Positions 10,275-20,040 of a stretch of DNA of 64,000 bases are shown piece by piece. Each line of letters opens with the position of its first letter. Within the stretch, counting starts at the first letter, position 1. The notes under the pieces were generated by a model. That model did not search any database. It was not told the origin of the DNA and was given only the letters and a program-made list of their open reading frames with translations. This DNA is from an uncultured Actinomycetes bacterium (GTDB taxonomy: Bacteria > Actinomycetota > Acidimicrobiia > Acidimicrobiales > RAAP-2): the NCBI GenBank assembly GCA_903830655.1, contig CAIKUQ010000045.1:19893-83892 (forward strand), read 5' to 3'. The translations under genes were made by a program, and so were the position numbers.

Positions 10275-11150
10275 CTAATTGGCTGCTTCAACCATCGCTG
10301 TCGACTTCTTGGGCCACCAGCGATCCACTCCAAATATTGCGGCGGCCACCAAACAGCCCGTAAGAAGTTCCAAAATAGCCGTGTGAACTAGGGAGCTGCC
10401 AAAACGCATCGAGAGGACATCGGTGGCCGCACTGGTTAATTCATCCTTGAACTTGCTCCCCATCACGATGCTGTGGACCACCTTTGACATCACAATCAGT
10501 AGGAGAGCCGGAACTACAAAACCAATTCCCGCAACTAGATACCGACCTCTTCGACTACGCATGAGTCCAAATACTGCACCAAGAATCATCACCAAGGCAA
10601 CGAGCCAGAGTGCCACGGAGCCGGTGCCTAATCGATTCAGATTAGAAAACACAACTTTCCCAGGATGAAAATTAACAACCATCTTGTTGGTCGTCGGAAG
10701 CGTAATTGGCACTCTCGGGTCTATTTTGTGGATACTCGCTGTTACCTGATTAACAAGTGGCACAAAATTTATAGAGGTATCTTTCTGTGTCTCAACTGCC
10801 GTGTAGGCCGACCTAACATCGGCGGCGACTAGTTGCTGGACTAGTGGATTATTTAACAACGAAATAACCGCACCATTTATCTCTTTCGCGTGAAGAGTAA
10901 TTAGCTGTGCCACGGCAACCGAGCTCGATTTCTTGAAATCTGTTTCTAGTTGAATGGTCACCGCACTCTGAACCGAGGGCACCTTCATTAATGAGATCAC
11001 GGTGTTCCCCGCATTATCAGCGTTGCCGATGAATCCCCAGCCCGCTCTCAATGGCCCCGAGATAACGAGGAGCAAGATTGCGAGCCCAGTAAGTATCACT
11101 GCGGCACCAATGCGCAGAGTGGACTTTAACGTGGTGTGGGTTTGTGACAT
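10275..11150 (-). CDS. hypothetical membrane protein (start likely MSQTHTTLKS)
   Basis: Several predicted TM helices; no family confidently recognised. Confidence 0.6.
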   Translation of the reverse strand: MSQTHTTLKSTLRIGAAVILTGLAILLLVISGPLRAGWGFIGNADNAGNTVISLMKVPSVQSAVTIQLETDFKKSSSVAVAQLITLHAKEINGAVISLLNNPLVQQLVAADVRSAYTAVETQKDTSINFVPLVNQVTASIHKIDPRVPITLPTTNKMVVNFHPGKVVFSNLNRLGTGSVALWLVALVMILGAVFGLMRSRRGRYLVAGIGFVVPALLLIVMSKVVHSIVMGSKFKDELTSAATDVLSMRFGSSLVHTAILELLTGCLVAAAIFGVDRWWPKKSTAMVEAAN

Positions 11151-11206
11151 GGAACACTCCCAGTTCACTCTTCGCCTAATTGCCAAGAGTTTGTATTTAT
11201 AAAGAC

Positions 11207-11890
11207 CTAATTAAATTCTGAAGCAAGTACGGCGGCGAGCTGGTCGGGTTGACACAAGAAAGGCGAGTGGTCCGAATCTAATTCGACAACCTTGCTCGCT
11301 TGTTGAGACATGGCCTCTTGGGCTACGAGTGGGATTGCTTGATCTTGTTTACAAAGGATGTAAGTCGAGGGCGTCGAAAGCCACGCGCAGGCCGACAACT
11401 TTTGTGAAAAAGAACTGACGCTCTGGGGGCTCAGAGATTGTGCGGTGCTCGAGGCAATCGCTGGTGCGCAGGTGTTGTAAAACACCGACTCGGGTTGCTT
11501 GGGGAAGATGGTCTCGCCATCGGCTGATCGATCCCACCAGGGGGGATCGACTTCGCCACACGCATCCATCAGGCTCGTCCCGACGTTAAGCATGAAAGCC
11601 GTTAAATAAATAAGCCGTGAGACATTTGGCGCACCGACCAGCCCCTGCGTTAGTGGCATTCCCCCGTAGGAGTGACCAAGAACGATGACCTCGTCCCCCA
11701 TTTGATCAACTGCAGCCCGCACTTGCTCGGCATCGCTAAACATGTCACCTAAGGGTTCGCCCTCACGCTGGGCGCTACGGAGATTTAGGGTCTTCGATTC
11801 GACACCTAATTCCTCAAGACTCGATACGAGTGGCGCGAAACCATCTTGATTGTGCCACGCACCATGAACTAGGAGAACCTGTTTCGCCAT
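11207..11890 (-). CDS. alpha/beta hydrolase
   Basis: VLVHGAWHNQDGF, nucleophile elbow GHSYGG, C-terminal LDSDHSPF. Confidence 0.85.
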   Translation of the reverse strand: MAKQVLLVHGAWHNQDGFAPLVSSLEELGVESKTLNLRSAQREGEPLGDMFSDAEQVRAAVDQMGDEVIVLGHSYGGMPLTQGLVGAPNVSRLIYLTAFMLNVGTSLMDACGEVDPPWWDRSADGETIFPKQPESVFYNTCAPAIASSTAQSLSPQSVSSFSQKLSACAWLSTPSTYILCKQDQAIPLVAQEAMSQQASKVVELDSDHSPFLCQPDQLAAVLASEFN

Positions 11891-11919
11891 TGTACGAAAC
11901 TAGTCCACGAGACTTTAAG

Positions 11920-11992
11920 TGGAGACGATGGGGATCGAACCCACGACCTCAGGCTTGCAAAGCCCGCGCTCTACCAACTGAGCTACATCCCC
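11920..11992 (-). tRNA. tRNA-Ala (anticodon TGC)
   Basis: Reverse complement GGGGATGTAGCTCAGTTGGTAGAGCGCGGGCTTTGCAAGCCTGAGGTCGTGGGTTCGATCCCCATCGTCTCCA folds as a cloverleaf. Confidence 0.97.
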
Positions 11993-12020
11993 GAAGGGAT
12001 TTCCAGTGTACCAACTTCTT

Positions 12021-12632
12021 TTACGCTGGTATCTTCCCTCGACGAGCCTTGGGGCCAATCTTGGTAATTACAAGGAAAGCGACGATGGCGTCCACAACAC
12101 AAACTGCTCCGGGAAAGGCGGCGCCGGCCGTCGTGAATTGTTGAAGGGTCAACAGCGTGATACCGGTGTACAGAGAACCCATGAGAAAAGGCGCGTACTG
12201 CTCCGATTCGGGATCGAGCCACGCCTTGCGCAAGGTCGGCAACGCAGCTAATTGGTCGGCCACAACAAAACTTAGGAGTCCTACTAGTGGCTGGTTACTC
12301 ACTAGCCAGTAGATAAGTCCGAGTATCGAGAGCCCCCCGCAGATGTAATCGAATGCCGTGACATCCCAAGAACCATTTTTTGCGATGAAGGTAATGGTCA
12401 AAACGACCGCTGGCATTAGTCCAAGCATCAAAGTGGCTAGTGAAGCCAGACCCACGTGTTGTTGAATCTCCGAAATAAAGGCGAGCAGTCCCTCAACGGT
12501 CCAAAGGCCCCAGGTGATCCGGTGCGGTCGCACCGTCGAACCCTTGGCCAGAATCGCCCGCATGTAGCTGATGGTTCCATAGGCCGACAGCGCCATGGCC
12601 ACGAAGATAAACCGTTGGTCAAGCATTCGCAA
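12021..12632 (-). CDS. hypothetical multi-pass membrane protein
   Basis: About 203 aa, several hydrophobic helices. Confidence 0.65.
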   Translation of the reverse strand: MRMLDQRFIFVAMALSAYGTISYMRAILAKGSTVRPHRITWGLWTVEGLLAFISEIQQHVGLASLATLMLGLMPAVVLTITFIAKNGSWDVTAFDYICGGLSILGLIYWLVSNQPLVGLLSFVVADQLAALPTLRKAWLDPESEQYAPFLMGSLYTGITLLTLQQFTTAGAAFPGAVCVVDAIVAFLVITKIGPKARRGKIPA

Positions 12633-12707
12633 AGTATTACAGAGAATTGTGGCTCAACTTGCCTCAAAAAGTCCCTTGGTGAGGTGGTGTAGATTGGTAC
12701 CCCTGTA

Positions 12708-12784
12708 GGGGCTATAGCTCAGTCGGTTAGAGCGCGTCACTGATAATGACGAGGTCGTAAGTTCGATTCTTACTAGCCCCACCA
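12708..12784 (+). tRNA. tRNA-Ile (anticodon GAT), CCA encoded
   Basis: GGGGCTATAGCTCAGTCGGTTAGAGCGCGTCACTGATAATGACGAGGTCGTAAGTTCGATTCTTACTAGCCCCACCA. Confidence 0.97.
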
Positions 12785-12903
12785 GAACGATCGCTAATGC
12801 TTGTGCGTTGCCGATGAGAACCACCCTTGGCCAATAAGTTCGATATTTGCGAATCATTCGCAAATTGTGCCTCAAGCTGCGCGCACCTCGGTACGCTTGT
12901 TTC

Positions 12904-13860
12904 ATGCCCGCAATCACCGTAGAAAACCCACTCGAATTACCTAAGGTCGCCGCGCCAGTTGACGGTGACCGTCCTCGTCGCGTCAAACAGATCACCACCG
13001 CTCCCCGCGGACTTGAGGGCGAGGGCTTTCCCGTTCGACGAGCCTTTGCGGGAATCGATATCACTGACCTCGACCCCTTCATCCACATGGACCAAATGGG
13101 TGAGATTGACTACGGCCCCGGTGAACCCAAGGGAACGCCCTGGCACCCTCACCGTGGTTTTGAAACTGTTACCTACATGATTGAAGGAACCTTCTTGCAC
13201 CAAGACTCCATCGGTGGTGGTGGTGTTATTGAAAATGGTGCAACCCAGTGGATGACCGCCGGTGCGGGTATCTTGCACATCGAGCGACCACCAGATTCGC
13301 TGATTGACAGTGGTGGCCTTTTCCACGGAGTGCAACTTTGGGTGAATCTACCTTCAAAACTCAAAATGGCTACTCCTCGCTACCAGGACATCGGCGCTGG
13401 TGAGATTTCACTCGTGACCAATGACAACGGTGACGCGGTAGTTCGCGTCATCGCGGGCAGTCTCGGTGAATTCGCTGGCCCGGGGGTGACTCACACACCA
13501 ATTTCGATTGTTCACTTAACCCTCTTCCCCGGTGGCTCCGTGGTCCTTCCTTGGAATCCCGACTACAACGCCTTAACCTATGTTTTGGATGGTCAAGGCA
13601 CTGTGGGGACTGAGCGCTCGCCAATAAGTTCGGGTCAAATGGCCGTGCACGTTGATGGCGACTACCTCGTTCTTAGCGCCGATGCGCAACAGCACTCCAG
13701 TACGGGTGCGCTGGAGGTGTACATCATGGGTGGTGAGCGCATTGGCGAACCGGTCGCGGCGTATGGTCCATTTGTTATGAATACCCGTGCTGAACTACAG
13801 CAGGCGTTTGAGGACTACCAAGCTGGTCGACTCGGCCAGATTCCCGCCAACCATATTTAA
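12904..13860 (+). CDS. pirin family protein
   Basis: FIHMDQMGEIDYGPGEPKGTPWHPHRGFETVTYMIEG, QWMTAGAGILHIE; start ATG at 12904. Confidence 0.92.
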   Translation: MPAITVENPLELPKVAAPVDGDRPRRVKQITTAPRGLEGEGFPVRRAFAGIDITDLDPFIHMDQMGEIDYGPGEPKGTPWHPHRGFETVTYMIEGTFLHQDSIGGGGVIENGATQWMTAGAGILHIERPPDSLIDSGGLFHGVQLWVNLPSKLKMATPRYQDIGAGEISLVTNDNGDAVVRVIAGSLGEFAGPGVTHTPISIVHLTLFPGGSVVLPWNPDYNALTYVLDGQGTVGTERSPISSGQMAVHVDGDYLVLSADAQQHSSTGALEVYIMGGERIGEPVAAYGPFVMNTRAELQQAFEDYQAGRLGQIPANHI

Positions 13861-13867
13861 CCTCTGT

Positions 13868-14509
13868 TTAGCGAGCGGTGCGATCGAGCGTTGGTAGGGC
13901 CGCGGCGGCGATATCGCAGCGCGTTAATGCCTCACTGACTCCCAAGCTAGAGAGCCAGTTAGCGATCATTCGGTGGCCACCCTCGGTCAAGATTGATTCG
14001 GGGTGGAACTGCACACATTCAAAGGGCAGTGTTTTGTGGCGCAGCGCCATTATTAGGCCGTCGCCCGTCGCCGAAACCTCGTAACCCTCTGGCACTTTTT
14101 CGACCACGAGCGAGTGATAACGCCCAACTCGCAGCGGACTCGGCAATCCCGCAAAGATTCCTCGTCCATCGTGTTCCACCTCGGTAGCTCGACCGTGGAC
14201 GAGTGCGGGCGCCAAGACCACCTCTGATCCAAAGGCCAGACCCATGGCTTGGTGGCCAAGACATACTCCCAGAAGTGGGATTTCTAAAGCCTCACAGCGC
14301 TTAACCACTTGACCAAGAATTTCTACTTCACGGGGGTGACCAGGTCCTGGAGAGATCAAGACACCGGCGTAGGTCGCAGCGGTGATTGATTCGAGATCTA
14401 CCTCGTTTGAACGAACCACCACGACTTCGGCTCCGAGCTCGCCCACGTAGTGAACGAGGTTGTAGACGAACGAGTCAAAGTTGTCAATGACGAGAACGGT
14501 CTTTCCCAT
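13868..14509 (-). CDS. trpG: anthranilate synthase glutamine amidotransferase component
   Basis: LVIDNFDSFVYNLVHYVGELGAEVVVVRSNE, SPGPGHP, LLGVCLGHQAMG, QFHPESILTEGG. Confidence 0.92.
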   Translation of the reverse strand: MGKTVLVIDNFDSFVYNLVHYVGELGAEVVVVRSNEVDLESITAATYAGVLISPGPGHPREVEILGQVVKRCEALEIPLLGVCLGHQAMGLAFGSEVVLAPALVHGRATEVEHDGRGIFAGLPSPLRVGRYHSLVVEKVPEGYEVSATGDGLIMALRHKTLPFECVQFHPESILTEGGHRMIANWLSSLGVSEALTRCDIAAAALPTLDRTAR

Positions 14510-14549
14510 AAGGAAATCTTAGTCCTACAAGCAACTACGCTCTCTAGTC

Positions 14550-16070
14550 ATGTGGAAGCCCTCGATCGACGAAGTGCAGTTTGCTGAGCGAGTTCGCACT
14601 GGCGAAAACTTCATCGCTCTGAGTACTACCCTGCAACTCGATCGTGCCACCCCCATCACTATTTACGACCGTTTGCGCGACGAATCAGCCTTCGTTCTCT
14701 TGGAAAGTGCTGCCCTGGCGGAAGAGACTGGTCGCTATTCCTTTATTGGCTTAGACCGACTCTGGCGAGTGCGATCACTGCGCAGTGGCGAGACCACCAT
14801 CAGTACACCAACGACAACCTCCACCGACTCGACTACCCCACCGCTCGACATCATTAAATCCATGCTGGCCAGCTACCACGCCGGTTCTCAAGAGAACTTG
14901 CCAGGCTTATTCGCGGGCGCAATTGGTTACCTTTCTTATGACTACGTTCGCCGACTCGAAAAGCTGCCTCGTTCTGACGAGGGCGCCCTTTGGCCCGACG
15001 TTGATTTCTCCTTTGCCCGGTCCATGATTGTCGTTGACCACGTCCGTCACTCCACCACCGTTATTGTCGGAGCGCTGCTCGAACAAGATGGCGACCAGGC
15101 GTACAGCCGCGCTACTGAGCGGCTCTCGCACCTCGTAGAAGTACTACTCTCTCCACCCGGACAGCAGGACATGGCCGTTGAAGAACTCGTGGCTTCGGCC
15201 CCACTTCGCAAGGCAGCGATTGAAATTCGCTCTATAGCTCAGCGGCTATCTAACTTTCGCAAGGAAGAGTATTGCGAAGTTGTAGTTCGAGCCAAGGAAC
15301 ATATCCGCGCCGGTGACATCTTTCAGGTCGTGCCTAGTCAGCAATTTAAGCGCAAGACCACCGTCGACCCTTTGACTCTCTATCGCATACTTCGTTCGTT
15401 AAACCCTTCGCCCTATATGTATCTGCTCGACATGGGTGACGCCCAATTAGTTGGAGCTTCCCCCGAGATGCTCGTGCAGGTCGATAACGGCGTCGTGCAC
15501 ACCCGCCCAATTGCCGGAACGCGCCGTCGCGGTGATTCTCTCGAGGCCGACTTACAACTTGAACAAGAGATGCTTAAAGACGACAAAGAGATCGCCGAGC
15601 ACATGATGCTCGTTGATCTGGGGCGCAACGATGTGAGCCGAGTTGCCGAGACCGGGACGGTGCGCGTCGATTCGCTCGCCAAGGTTGAGCGATTTAGTCA
15701 CTTGATGCACCTAGTTTCCCAAGTCAGTGGCCGACTAAAGAAAGGTTGGACCTCCTTTGACGCCCTCGACGCCCTCTTCCCGGCGGGGACTCTAAGTGGG
15801 GCCCCCAAAGTTCGCGCCATGGAGCTGATTGATACCTTCGAACCCGTGCACCGCGGTCCCTATGGTGGCGCAGTTGGCTACTTTGCCTTAAATGGTGACG
15901 CGGACTTTGCGATAACTATTCGAACCGTTGCCTTGCGTGATGGCACCGCGACCGTTCAAGCTGGTGGTGGAGTCGTCGCTGATTCTTCACCAGAGTTCGA
16001 ATACGAAGAGTGCATCTCGAAGGCGAGTGCCCCACTGCTCGCGCTCGAGTTGGCTGATCCTTCGAGCTAA
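14550..16070 (+). CDS. trpE: anthranilate synthase component I
   Basis: GDIFQVVPSQQF, PSPYMYLLDMGDAQLVGASPEMLV, RPIAGTRRRG, GTLSGAPKVRAMELID, ATVQAGGGVVADS. Confidence 0.95.
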   Translation: MWKPSIDEVQFAERVRTGENFIALSTTLQLDRATPITIYDRLRDESAFVLLESAALAEETGRYSFIGLDRLWRVRSLRSGETTISTPTTTSTDSTTPPLDIIKSMLASYHAGSQENLPGLFAGAIGYLSYDYVRRLEKLPRSDEGALWPDVDFSFARSMIVVDHVRHSTTVIVGALLEQDGDQAYSRATERLSHLVEVLLSPPGQQDMAVEELVASAPLRKAAIEIRSIAQRLSNFRKEEYCEVVVRAKEHIRAGDIFQVVPSQQFKRKTTVDPLTLYRILRSLNPSPYMYLLDMGDAQLVGASPEMLVQVDNGVVHTRPIAGTRRRGDSLEADLQLEQEMLKDDKEIAEHMMLVDLGRNDVSRVAETGTVRVDSLAKVERFSHLMHLVSQVSGRLKKGWTSFDALDALFPAGTLSGAPKVRAMELIDTFEPVHRGPYGGAVGYFALNGDADFAITIRTVALRDGTATVQAGGGVVADSSPEFEYEECISKASAPLLALELADPSS

Positions 16071-17086
16071 TCGTTCGAAACGGCAACGAGACGTTCTAGC
16101 ACCCGTTGCGCAGCGCCAGTCATGACACTTTCGCGCGCGAGCACGAAACCCGCTTCGAGAGAATCGCAGCGTTGAGCCACGACCAGAGCTAGTCCAGCAT
16201 TTGCGCATACCGCATCAAAGACGGGCCCTTGTTCGCCCCCGAGAAAACTTCGCACGACCGCGACGTTATGGGCCACATCACCACCGCGGAGTTCGTCGGT
16301 GGAAGCGCGCACACCCAAGAGGGCACCCGCGTCAATTCGCTCCTCGCGGATTGTCGCCCCCTCAACAAAGTTCACACTTGAAGTTCCGCTGAGCGAAAGC
16401 TCGTCCAATCCATCATCAGCGCTCACTAGCGCCACCGAGGTCATCGAACGAGCGGCAATGACGCTCGTCATCTTGGCAAGCAATTCTTTTGGCGCTACTC
16501 CAATCAATGAGTAATTGACTTGTGCCGGATTGGCCAGGGGGCCCAGCACATTGAAAATTGTGCGAAAGCCTAAAGCCCGACGAACTGGCGCAATCTTTCC
16601 CAGCATGGGGTGAAAGACGGGCGCAAACATAAAGCCGAAATTGGCCTCCGCGAGACATTCCTTCACGACCTCAACATCAACAGCGATATTTACACCAAGT
16701 CCTTCGAGCACGTCGGCCGAACCCACCGAGGATGAGGCCGAACGATTTCCGTGCTTGGCGACCTTGACTCCGGCTCCCGCGACTACCAAAGATGCCATGG
16801 TTGAAATATTCACCGAATCCAACTGATCTCCGCCGGTTCCCACGATGTCGAGGGCTCCTTCAGGCAAGGAAAAAGTGACGGCCTGCGCGATGAGGGCTTC
16901 TACAAAACCGGTCATCTCCTCGTTTGTTTCGCCCTTGCTGGTGAGGGCGGTGAGAAATGCGCCTATAGCAATTTCATCGACGCGACCGGACAGAATCTCT
17001 TCGAGAGCGGCGCGAGCTTGGGTTCGCTCAAAACTGACCCCACGAACTAGTGGATTCAATACATTTCGAGTGAACTCAGTTGCCAT
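16067..17086 (-). CDS. trpD: anthranilate phosphoribosyltransferase
   Basis: DIVGTGGDQLDSVNISTMASLVVAGAGVKVAKHGNRSASSSVGSADVLEGLGV; PVRRALGFRTIFNVLGPLANPA. Confidence 0.95.
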   Translation of the reverse strand: MATEFTRNVLNPLVRGVSFERTQARAALEEILSGRVDEIAIGAFLTALTSKGETNEEMTGFVEALIAQAVTFSLPEGALDIVGTGGDQLDSVNISTMASLVVAGAGVKVAKHGNRSASSSVGSADVLEGLGVNIAVDVEVVKECLAEANFGFMFAPVFHPMLGKIAPVRRALGFRTIFNVLGPLANPAQVNYSLIGVAPKELLAKMTSVIAARSMTSVALVSADDGLDELSLSGTSSVNFVEGATIREERIDAGALLGVRASTDELRGGDVAHNVAVVRSFLGGEQGPVFDAVCANAGLALVVAQRCDSLEAGFVLARESVMTGAAQRVLERLVAVSND

Positions 17087-17262
17087 AGATGGAGTTTAAG
17101 CCCTCAAATAATCATTGGAGATTCAAAAACGAAACTCTCTTGAGATTTCTTCAATGATTACAACATAATTCATCATGAATCACATTTCAAGTGTTCGTAG
17201 TTGTTCGCCTCTGTTCACATAGTTAAGCCGGTAGATAAGCCGGCTGGAACCGAATGACTATT

Positions 17263-17520
17263 TCAGCCGTCGATCATGAAAACACCATGCTGCCAAATCG
17301 AGGATACGAGCATTAGACAATTGCCAAGGATTGACACCAGAATCGAAGAATCTACAGAACGTATGTCAATTCCATGTATCTCTAGTAATGGAAATTCATC
17401 TTTCACCGAGCTAACTAATTCGCTGGCGCTAATACTTACCTTTATGCCCTCATCGGAGACTTCGCCCATAGAAATAGTTCCGCCAAGACTGAGTACTACA
17501 ACTCTTCTTGAATTGCTCAC
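17263..17520 (-). pseudogene. truncated L-asparaginase, N-terminal fragment only (~85 aa)
   Basis: MSNSRRVVVLSLGGTISMGEVSDEGIKV...VDSSI resembles the asparaginase N-terminus with GGTI; ends before the HGTDT motif; start overlaps the upstream amidohydrolase stop (ATGA). Confidence 0.55.
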
Positions 17521-18665
17521 GAATGCGCAATGCCATAGAGGTGCATTGCATTAGTTCGTCCAATCATCGTGATAACACGAATTGCATCGTTGAGAGTGCA
17601 ATCATTTTCTTCGACCCAAGTCGAAAGAACTCGAGCCATTCCACGACGCCATAGTTTTGCACCAAGAAAATGCAATTCCACCGGCCCCCATCCATCACTC
17701 GAGTAAAGCTGTTTAGAGAAAGGACCAATCTCAAGTGACTCCGCGACAATCTGTGCGCTTTGAAGTCCCGAGTAGTTGAGCGCCTCGCCTACATCAAAAA
17801 ATACATGTGGAAACATCTGTGAAAGGTATGCAGCCTCACGGTGATAAGGGTAACAATGCAGTAGCGCAACTGAAGCTCCAGATGTTTCAGTTGCTTTCAA
17901 AAAGTCGGTCAAAAGTGCCGGATTAGCCCTAACCAAATTTATGTCTGAATCACCATACCCAATGTGAATTTGAAGTGGTAGGCCCGTATCAATACCAGAC
18001 CACATCAAGAAGCTAAGTAAGACAGGATCTTCGACACGAATTTTTCCTGACTTCGCGCATTCACGTATCCAAACATCAGCGGCACTCAAAACATCTGCTT
18101 CACTCGGTCGTTGCTGAGGAACATCGAGACCGTATCGGTACGCGGCGATTGATTTCGTGCCAACAATTCCTCTGGAAACGGCTGAAGCCAATTCCTCACG
18201 AACTCCGTTCGCAAATTCTGCTGCGCTTATTTCACTGCGGACCAACTGTTCAGCAACTGCTTCTAGGCGAACTATTTCATATGTAGGTGCATTGGAGAGT
18301 GCTGCCATTTCCTCTAGATTGGCGAGCTCCCCCGTCGCAAATCCCGTGTCAATGATGAGTGCTCCCAATGAAGCTGCACGCAACAATCGAGCATTCACCT
18401 CCTCAACCCCAAGTTCTAAACGTCTGGCAACGTACAGTTCAGGCGCTGCAAATTCATCTAGACCCAGTTCTGGAGCACAGAATTTACGAATCGCCAAACC
18501 AACTTGTGAGTCAAAGTTTGTGGTTCCAATTCTTCGCGGACGATCAGATTCCGTGATGACATTTTCAAACTTCTCACGACTTAACTCAACACGTAACGTT
18601 CCATGTACATGATGATCAATTAGTAAAAGTTGATCGAGCGCTTCAATAATGGCTGGGTGCGTCAT
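17517..18665 (-). CDS. amidohydrolase family protein (FluG N-terminal-domain type)
   Basis: LLIDHHVHGTLR metal-binding start, LPLQIHIGYGDSDINL, VALLHCYPYHREAAYLSQMFPHVFFDVG, YSSDGWGPVELHFLGA. Confidence 0.8.
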   Translation of the reverse strand: MTHPAIIEALDQLLLIDHHVHGTLRVELSREKFENVITESDRPRRIGTTNFDSQVGLAIRKFCAPELGLDEFAAPELYVARRLELGVEEVNARLLRAASLGALIIDTGFATGELANLEEMAALSNAPTYEIVRLEAVAEQLVRSEISAAEFANGVREELASAVSRGIVGTKSIAAYRYGLDVPQQRPSEADVLSAADVWIRECAKSGKIRVEDPVLLSFLMWSGIDTGLPLQIHIGYGDSDINLVRANPALLTDFLKATETSGASVALLHCYPYHREAAYLSQMFPHVFFDVGEALNYSGLQSAQIVAESLEIGPFSKQLYSSDGWGPVELHFLGAKLWRRGMARVLSTWVEENDCTLNDAIRVITMIGRTNAMHLYGIAHS

Positions 18666-18699
18666 AACACTTCTTTCTTAATTATGAAGTACTACGAAC

Positions 18700-20040
18700 T
18701 TACCAACCAGCATATCCAGCAAGAACTTCTGGAGAAACCTTGCCAGCTACAGCATCAATGATTGCTTGATTAACTATTTCAATAGAACGATCGATTTCTT
18801 GGTCAGTTATGACAAGTGGAGGTGTTACTTCAAGAACATTGCCACCTACGCGGTACACGCATACCCCTAATTCAAAGGCTCGATAGACAACGGCAGATGC
18901 GAGTGCACCATCAGGTGTATTTGACTCCTTATCGGTTACCAGTTCGATTCCATTTGCCAATCCATGACCACGTATGTCGCCAATCCGAGGATGATTAAGA
19001 GACGTAAATCCAGCACGGATACGCTCTCCTGCGCGCGCAGAACGACGAACAAGGTCTTCTTCTTGAATCACTTTAAGTACTTCTCTAGCAACGGCTGAGC
19101 AAATGGGGTTACCGGCGGTAGTCAGTAGCGCTGCAGCTGCAGGCCCATCGAAAATTTCTGCTGGTCCAATTGCGGCTGAAATTGGAAGACCATTTCCAAG
19201 AACTTTTCCGAAACAAACAATGTCTGGAATTACACCGTCAATTTCAAACGCATGCATCATTCCTGGACGTCCAAGACCAACCTTGACCTCATCAACGCAT
19301 AAGAGAACTCCATAACGGCGACATAGCGTTTCTATTCCTTTAAGAAATCCAGGAGGTGGAACCACCATTCCACCGTCGGCAAGCATTGGTTCGACCATTA
19401 TTGCAGCGACATCGCCTACTGCAAAGAGGGCTTCAACTTGTGAATATGTTGCTACAAGTGGATCAGTGCCATCAGTTGGAGGACGAAATGGGTTCGGATA
19501 ATCAACAAAAGCAGTGTCACTATCGGCAACAACAGCACCTGCATCAACGTGAACGCCAGACGCTGCCATAGCAAGTCCAATTCCTCCGTGATACGAATTA
19601 GAAAAGACCACCAACTTGTGTTTACCGGAATTAAAGCGAACTGCTCTCAACGCAACGTCACATGCATCTGAGCCAGCATGGCCTAAATACACTCGACGAT
19701 CTCCGGTACCAGGAACAATCGCCAGTAATTCTTCAGCGAGGCCCACCGACTCATGATGCACTGCAGAGAGGCCACCTGCTCCGGGAGGAGTTTTTGCGGC
19801 CTTCGTCATTGCCTCAACAATGCGAGGATGGCCGTGACCCAGACCAGCAGCTGTCCATGTTGCTGTGAGGTCTATGAGCTCGCGCCCACCAACCTCAACA
19901 AGCGTCGAACCATGTCCCGATTCAAGAGCCAAAGGGAAAAATCGTAATTTTTCAATTCCTGCAACTACTGCCAGGTCGCGGCGGTAAAGCGCCGCCGCGC
20001 CTGGAGCAATGGAATCAAGTCCGAGCGGTTCTTTCATCAA
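18700..20040 (-). CDS. class III aminotransferase (PLP-dependent)
   Basis: YLGHAGSDACDVALRAVR, VFSNSYHGG, LLCVDEVKVGLGRPGMMHAFE, CFGKVLGNGLPISAAIG (PLP lysine). Confidence 0.9.
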   Translation of the reverse strand: MMKEPLGLDSIAPGAAALYRRDLAVVAGIEKLRFFPLALESGHGSTLVEVGGRELIDLTATWTAAGLGHGHPRIVEAMTKAAKTPPGAGGLSAVHHESVGLAEELLAIVPGTGDRRVYLGHAGSDACDVALRAVRFNSGKHKLVVFSNSYHGGIGLAMAASGVHVDAGAVVADSDTAFVDYPNPFRPPTDGTDPLVATYSQVEALFAVGDVAAIMVEPMLADGGMVVPPPGFLKGIETLCRRYGVLLCVDEVKVGLGRPGMMHAFEIDGVIPDIVCFGKVLGNGLPISAAIGPAEIFDGPAAAALLTTAGNPICSAVAREVLKVIQEEDLVRRSARAGERIRAGFTSLNHPRIGDIRGHGLANGIELVTDKESNTPDGALASAVVYRAFELGVCVYRVGGNVLEVTPPLVITDQEIDRSIEIVNQAIIDAVAGKVSPEVLAGYAGW

